Shown here: positions 58,831 to 64,000 of the stretch, in pieces
How positions within the stretch are numbered: position 1 is the first letter of the stretch
Layout of the letters: each line of letters begins with the position of its first letter
DNA from: Mixophyes australis
Taxonomy: Eukaryota; Chordata; Amphibia; Anura; Limnodynastidae
Assembly: GCA_036250195.1 (NCBI GenBank)
Contig: JAVHZZ010000002.1
Span: 367,228,624-367,292,623 of the forward strand
DNA length: 64,000 nt
Direction of reading: 5' to 3'
The notes under the pieces: model-generated
The model's database searches: none
What the model was told of the DNA's origin: nothing
Seen by the model: the letters and a program-made list of their open reading frames with translations, nothing else
Translations under genes and position numbers: made by a program

Positions 58831-59850
58831 TTTGGCACTCCCCAGCGCTTTTGGGGTGTCCCCCATAATTGTGCATTAATATTTCTGGCTGTCAAAAGTC
58901 ATGTCTGTCAGCAGTATCTACTAAATAATTTGTAGCACTCCTCAGTGCTTTTGGGGTGTCCTCCCTAATTGTGCATTAATATTTCTGGCTGTCAAAAGTC
59001 ATATCTGTCAGCAGTATCTACTAAATAATTTGTAGCACTCCTCAGTGCTTTTGGGGTGTCCTCCCTAATTGTGCATTAATATTTCTGGCTGTCAAAAGTC
59101 ATATCTGTCAGCAGTATCTACTAAATAATTTTTATCACTCCTCAGTGTTTTTGGGGTGTCCTCCCTAATTGTGCATTAATATTTCTGGCTGTCAAAAGTC
59201 ATATCTGTCAGCAGTATCTACTAAATAATTTTTAGCACTCCTCAGTGCTTTTGGGGTGTCCTCCCTAATTGTGCATTAATATTTCTGGCTGTCAAAAGTC
59301 ATTTCTGTCAGCAGTATCTACTAAATAATTTTTAGCACTCCTCAGTGTTTTTGGGGTGTCCTCCCTAATTGTGCATTAATATTTCTGGCTGTCAAAAATC
59401 ATAACTGTCAGCAGAATCTACTAAATAATTTTTAGCACTCCTCAGTGCTTTTGGGGTGTCCTCCCTAATTGTGCATTAATATTTCTGGCTGTCAAAAGTC
59501 ATATCTGTCAGCAGTATCTACTAAATAATTTTTAGCACTCCTCAGTGTTTTTGGAGTGTCCTCCCTAATTGTGCATTAATATTTCTGGCTGTCAAAAGTC
59601 ATATCTGTCAGCAGTATCTACTAAATAATTTTTAGCACTCCTCAGTGTTTTTGGGGTGTCCTCCCTAATTGTGCATTAATATTTCTGGCTGTCAAAAGTC
59701 ATATCTGTCAGCAGTATCTACTAAATAATTTTTAGCACTCCTCAGTGCTTTTGGGGTGTCCTCCCTAATTGTACATTAATATTTCTGGCTGTCAAAAGTC
59801 ATAACTGTCAGCAGTATCTACTAAATAATTTTTAGCACTCCCCAGTGGTT
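58831..59850 (+). repeat. 100-bp satellite, 10 units, upstream of the ORF
   Basis: ctaaataatt recurs exactly every 100 bases from 58921 to 59821. Each unit holds gcactcctcagtgcttttgg, ctaattgtgcattaatattt, ctggctgtcaaaagtcat and ctgtcagcagtatcta. Units differ at a few bases, with no length change between them. The array lies between promoter and start codon, so it would form most of the 5' leader. Confidence 0.97.
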
Positions 59851-59860
59851 TGCGCTCAGA

Positions 59861-60520
59861 ATGGATTCAAAGCAGTCCACATATGATCTGAATGAGCAAC
59901 CAGGTTCTGTCACCAGTCCTGATGTTAGTGTTCCCAGTACGTCATCTGGCCAAGGCGATGTCAAACAACAGAGTGTTTTCAAATTAGTGCAAAAAACAAA
60001 AACCAAAAAAAAATTTACTGTATTGAAGCGAAAAAGAAGTGTAACTGAGCAAAAGTTAAGTGACGATAAAAAAAAAATTGCAAGCATGCCATTCTACACA
60101 CGCAGTGGCAAAGAGAGAATGAGGCCTTCACCTTTGGCTATTAGTGGCAGATCCCAAAAAGTTACCCAGCCTACAATTGGTGCACAACTACTGTTATGCG
60201 TCAAAGCCGAGCTGCAAGATAACAGTGAGGCATTACAGGAGAATATTTGCTCTGATTCACATATGACAACAATCCCTGTGGAGAGTCTATCCAACAGTGG
60301 GATGTCTAATCGTGAGCATTCTGCTGATGTGTGCCTTAATAGCCCGAGTGTAGCCGGTGATACCCAAATTGAGGATGCCACTTTGGAATTAGGAGAGGAT
60401 GAGGGAGAGATTTGTGTAGGCGACGAGGGCGCTAATGATGATGTTGATGATTATGATGCAGACAGATACCAAATTGCCTTTCTCAATTTCTATTTATATT
60501 CTAGATTATATAACGGCTGA
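59861..60520 (+). CDS. Truncated hAT transposase N-terminus, 219 aa, intact frame
   Basis: Begins MDSKQSTYDLNEQPGSV 11 bp after the last satellite fragment. It is homologous to the N-terminal region of the copy 2 transposase: VPSTSSGQGD against MPSTSSSK, a K/R-rich stretch, then KIASMPFYTRSGKERMRP against KVANMPFTTRSGKERLRP, then an acidic stretch (GEDEGEICVGDEGANDDVDD). The basic stretch could be a nuclear localisation signal. The frame stops before the BED finger, and its last 20 or so residues (DRYQIAFLNFYLYSRLYNG) are encoded by the first unit of the downstream tandem array. It has no catalytic residues; whether the protein is made is unknown. Confidence 0.8.
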   Translation: MDSKQSTYDLNEQPGSVTSPDVSVPSTSSGQGDVKQQSVFKLVQKTKTKKKFTVLKRKRSVTEQKLSDDKKKIASMPFYTRSGKERMRPSPLAISGRSQKVTQPTIGAQLLLCVKAELQDNSEALQENICSDSHMTTIPVESLSNSGMSNREHSADVCLNSPSVAGDTQIEDATLELGEDEGEICVGDEGANDDVDDYDADRYQIAFLNFYLYSRLYNG

Positions 60521-60860
60521 ATAGTTTTCTATTTTACTCCTAGTGGAGAGAGGATCTGATGCAGACAGATACCAAACTGCCTTTGTCCATTTCAATTTAT
60601 ATTGTGCAGTATATAACGGCTGAATTTATTAGTATTTTATACAAGTGGAGGGGGGCCTAGAGAGACAGAAACCAAACTGGCTTTCTCCATGTCAATTAAT
60701 ATTGTACAGTCTATAATGGCTGAATTTTTTGTTTTTTTAAAAAAGTGGAGGGGGGCCTATAGAGACAGAAAGCAAACTGTCTTTTTCCATTTCTTTACAT
60801 ATTTAACTATAAGTGTAGGGTGTAATATACATCCAAAGACGATGGCTGCATTGCCAATAT
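60456..60860 (+). repeat. About 102-bp tandem repeat, 4 units, at ORF 3' end
   Basis: gatgcagacagataccaaa-type text recurs near 60456, 60558, 60660 and 60762, with ataacggctgaat and aagtggaggggggcct between. Units grow more different downstream. The first unit supplies the C-terminus and stop codon of the ORF. Confidence 0.85.
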
Positions 60861-61183
60861 GCATAGATGGAGAGGAAGACAATCTGTTTTGTGTGTAGAA
60901 TAAATGAAGGCCTACCAACGAAGAATTAAACAGTTTTTTTGGATGATTTATTACCTCAACAATTAGATTACTTATCTCTAAAACAGTTGGAGCACTAAAT
61001 TGGGTTATTTTAGGCACAAAAACATGGATTTTCCAACAAAATAGCAAAACAAAACCAAACAAAACCAAAACCAAAACACGCAATGGCGGTTTTGCAAAAC
61101 CAAAACCAAAACCAAAACACGACGGTAATACAGATCCAAAACCGAATCCAAAACCAAAACACGGGGGTCAGTGACCATCTCTA
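60861..61183 (+). other. hAT right subterminal region with CCAAAAC motifs (copy 6)
   Basis: Many CCAAAAC/CAAAACC copies at about 61040-61165, ending in gtgaccatctcta. Likely the right transposase-binding region; the motif differs from the ATCCGA of copies 1-4. Confidence 0.6.
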
Positions 61184-61695
61184 AATAAAACACTGTTTAT
61201 GTTTTGCTTTCAAGGATTGTTCAATATTTAAAAGTATTCAGGGGTTGTACAGCATTGTATTTGCTTTGTATTTCTAGAATTGAAAACAACTGATAAAGAC
61301 TGCAATGTTTGACTCACCGGGCAAAGGCTTTAAAAAGTGCTTTATTGCACTGGATTGAACAAGCTTCAATTAAATTCCCTTGAATAGCGTTGCAATGAGT
61401 GAAAGCCTGGCCATTCACAAAAATAACTATTTGTATTAATGAATAAAGTTTACAGTTTCACATAAAGAAAACCACAAACATCTGTAGAGTTTATTTTCCC
61501 TCACAAGGCAGTAAAATTATATGAGCAGTAGATTGAAGCCTCTTAAAGTACTTCTTTTGGAAAAAAAACTATACACTTGGTTTCTTTATGACATAAAAAT
61601 CCTGGTATTGCCCTTAGAAGGATTGGTAGATATCAGCTTGCAAGAACATCTAAACTAACTGGTGAACGATTTTGGCAGCACTAACTAAAGACAGT
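61184..61695. other. Spacer beginning with target duplication aataaaac
   Basis: 61184-61191 is the right target duplication of copy 6. Nothing else seen. Confidence 0.6.
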
Positions 61696-62303
61696 GGGCC
61701 TGATTCATTAAGGAAAGGAAAGCAAAAAAATTGAGTAACTTTGAAACTTGGCAAAACCATGTTGATTTGGACAGGGGGATAAATTTAAAATGTGAGGACA
61801 GATTTAAAATTGTGGTAGAGCATGTCCTAGATCAACTTTAAATTTCAGTGTAAAAATAAAGCTATTAAGTATTTGTGTGGTACATTAAAAAATACAGTAT
61901 ATATCTATGTGCAAAATAATAAACTAATTTGCATGCCTTGCTTTGTAACATGGTTTTGTCCAGGGCCATCTTTTCCATTGGGCACGATGGGCAGCTGCCC
62001 GGGGGCCCCACGGGCAAGGGGGCCCCATAGGCATGGCTCTTAATGAGAATAAATAATCCTGCAAAAGAAAAAAACCTGCAAAAAAACCTACAAGGGTCAC
62101 TGAGCAAGTACATCTATCTATCTATATCTCTATAGATATATCTATATCTGTATCTGTATACATCTATATATCTATATCTATATCTAGGGGCCCCGGTGCA
62201 CTGCTTTGCCCGGGGGCCCATAATGTTGTTAAGATGGCCCTGGTTTTGTCGAAAAGAAAACGTACTCATTTTTTTGCCTTACTTTCCTTAATGTATCAGG
62301 CCC
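61696..62303. mobile_element. GGGCCTGA-type MITE, host of a nested hAT MITE
   Basis: Inverted ends gggcctgattcattaaggaa and ttccttaatgtatcaggccc, extending to about 35 bp. agt stands on both sides (3-bp target duplication). Interrupted at 61960/61961 by a 282-bp element. Confidence 0.8.
61961..62242. mobile_element. hAT-type MITE (282 bp) with TATC repeats
   Basis: Ends cagggccatctt and aagatggccctg, inside them gcccgggggccccacggg and ggggccccggtgcactgctt. Perfect 8-bp duplication gttttgtc at 61953-61960 and 62243-62250. The middle holds TATC/ATCT microsatellite (about 62110-62187). Its ends start CAGGG, as in Charlie-like hAT, so it is a different hAT group from copies 1-6. Confidence 0.9.
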
Positions 62304-64000
62304 AGTTATTTTATACTCTGCAGAACAGACAGTCCTAGAAATTACACCACCTGCTCTCTTGCATGCTTTTCCTGTGGAATTGGCTTTCAACTTTATTCTA
62401 TAAAGGAGGTGTTTACCTTCTCAGGAGTGTGGTTTAATAATTATATTATGGTGCAATAAACCTTTTACTATATATATATATTGCATTATAGTTTGCCTGC
62501 TAGCCTATCTCTGAAACTAATGCATGGGCTGGTCTCTCCATTGTCTCACTGTCTAACAAGCAGTCATTTCGCTAAGAGTACCCCAAGAGTGTGTACCCTA
62601 CTATCGAAGGTACTCCTAGATCAACAGTGGTTGAAGTGGGCCGGTATAACGTGGTATGCCATACCGCCATTTGTCCTACTACTTTGATTGTAAAACTATC
62701 AAATGCTATTCACTTACATTTTCCGCACTGACACTTCTAAATTTCTATACCGCCACTTCTAAATTTTCACTTAGACCCCTGTAGATCAGTATAAGAGGTT
62801 TCCACCAACTTATTCCAATTGGAGGCTTATTAAATTGCACAGAGCTTTAAAATCAATCCTGTGTTCATCTTGACATATATGTGGTTCCTAAGAGAAGCTT
62901 ACGCAAGAGTGTCTGAGTCCTGTTTAACTCATTTAGCATTATTGGTAGTTTACCTTAATTAAATACCAGACACAGGAAAGGATGTTCTGTGTTCTGGATA
63001 TTTTTAATTCATTTATTTTAAAATGGTAAATATAGATTATATTTTTCAAAAAGCTGAAATCTGTTTACATGTATATACTATTTAATGTATGATAACATTT
63101 ATAATTATTATATACTGATATAAGTTAGTACTACCAGACAACAGATAAGAACCAATTTAAAACCGCCAATAAACAAAAGAACAACAATGAAAATAGAGGT
63201 TTCAGTTGCATAAATAAGATTAGCCAGCACTGCAGGATCTGTGGCGCCTTACAAATAAAAGCTGATATATATACATATGTGTAGACCATCTAATGAAAAA
63301 AGTCAAGATGTTTCTGTCAATCAGATGCTCATCTATATAATGAGAGTACCAATGTCAAAAAATACCTTTAGAAATTGAGAGTAAAACATTACATTCTGAC
63401 CATGCTTTTATTATGGTTTTTTTATTTTAGTTTTTAATTGAGTATTTTTGCAGACTGACAGATGACTAAAAAGCTGGTCCTGATTTTTGTATACTTTAAA
63501 CGGACCTTTTGCTTTTTGTAAATTAAGGGATAAACTTACCTATTTACATTATGTTAGTACTGGTGATTTTGATAGTGTCCTGTAGCTTGTGTCTTATCTA
63601 ATAAACTGACTCAACTTTTAGACAACATCATATTCCATCTCTCTTACAAGATAATGTCATCTCTGTCATTGCCACACAATTGTCACTTGGTTGGAGATGT
63701 GAGCGCCACTTAAGGGCACATAGTCAGATGTGTCAGATGGTAATTGTCCAATTCTCATATTGTTTAACTTGAAAATGAGAAAATCACAAATATAGAAAAC
63801 ACAGATAAAGTAACAATGATTATAAATTCAATGGAAGCAGATACAAAAAGATATCTAAAGTTTTGTTTAGTGGCTGTTAACACATGTTTTGTTTCCCAGT
63901 AGTTTTGTTAATGATTGGGAAAGACTGAGAATTTTTTTTTTGAATATTTTAAAGTAATGTTATTTTTTGGTGTGTGTACTTAAAAGGTGTTCTCCACATT
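62304..64000. other. AT-rich intergenic, no gene seen
   Basis: No coding or RNA gene signature. 63241-63265 (ggcgccttacaaataaaagc) may be a short L2-like tail remnant. Confidence 0.5.

Larger units (their letters stand above)
58486..61183 (+). mobile_element. hAT transposon copy 6, satellite-bearing (2698 bp)
   Basis: Ends TAGAGATGGGCGGG and gtgaccatctcta, with perfect 8-bp target duplications. Order: accgaac-rich left end, TATA box (TATAAATA, 58658-58665), 100-bp satellite, 219-codon ORF, second tandem array, ccaaaac-rich right end. It is a related but distinct lineage from copies 1-4. It lacks zinc finger, core and dimerisation domains, so it must rely on another element's transposase. Confidence 0.94.

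Noticed and set aside
58831..59850. CRISPR-like or LTR-like regular repeat
   Set aside because: A plain 100-bp tandem satellite with no spacers and no LTR signals.

Overview
This is a gene-poor, transposon-rich piece of a vertebrate nuclear genome, most likely from a frog or toad. The reasons are low GC, long non-coding stretches, abundant A-box/B-box tRNA-derived SINEs with an L2-like tail, L2-type LINE ends, palindromic MITEs, Tc1 relics and several hAT elements. I find no host protein-coding gene, rRNA, tRNA gene or CRISPR array. The only substantial coding sequence belongs to hAT transposons.

Layout. 1-11030 holds two near-identical hAT elements in the same orientation. Copy 1 (1-3872) is cut by the window edge. 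Copy 2 (4432-11030) is full length, 6.6 kb, with a perfect 8-bp target site duplication. Copy 2 carries a transposase of about 998 codons with a BED zinc finger, an RNase H-like core and a hAT C-terminal dimerisation region, broken by one missing base in a C run. 11-29 kb is old intergenic DNA with a Tc1 relic, six V-SINE-like copies or fragments, an L2 end and a 583-bp dimeric insertion with 13-bp target duplications. 29485-32536 is hAT copy 3 (minus strand, internally deleted, perfect target duplication). 36531-38081 is hAT copy 4 (older, mostly deleted, perfect target duplication). 38.7-56 kb holds an L2 3' end, a decayed LINE reverse transcriptase split by a palindromic MITE, several MITEs, a long hairpin and short tandem repeats. 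55887-56898 is a second Tc1 relic. 57618-61183 holds a hAT MITE nested in another MITE, then hAT copy 6 (58486-61183), which has a 10-unit, 100-bp satellite directly upstream of an intact 219-codon ORF homologous to the transposase N-terminus. 61696-62303 is one MITE nested in another.

The most interesting signal is inside the hAT elements. The long non-coding 3' region of copies 1 and 2 is partly built from the element's own transposase gene. Collinear fragments of the coding sequence reappear there, including a gapless 64-nt stretch with 55/64 identity that still reads in the transposase frame, with stops. A stretch of the coding sequence also appears to be the ancestor of about 101-bp hairpin modules, which lost the hairpin and became about 77-bp monomers that now form satellite arrays. 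Every longer hAT copy in the window carries its own private tandem array (77, 101, 465/649, 348, 49, 100 or about 102 bp), so this clade looks like a repeated source of new satellites.
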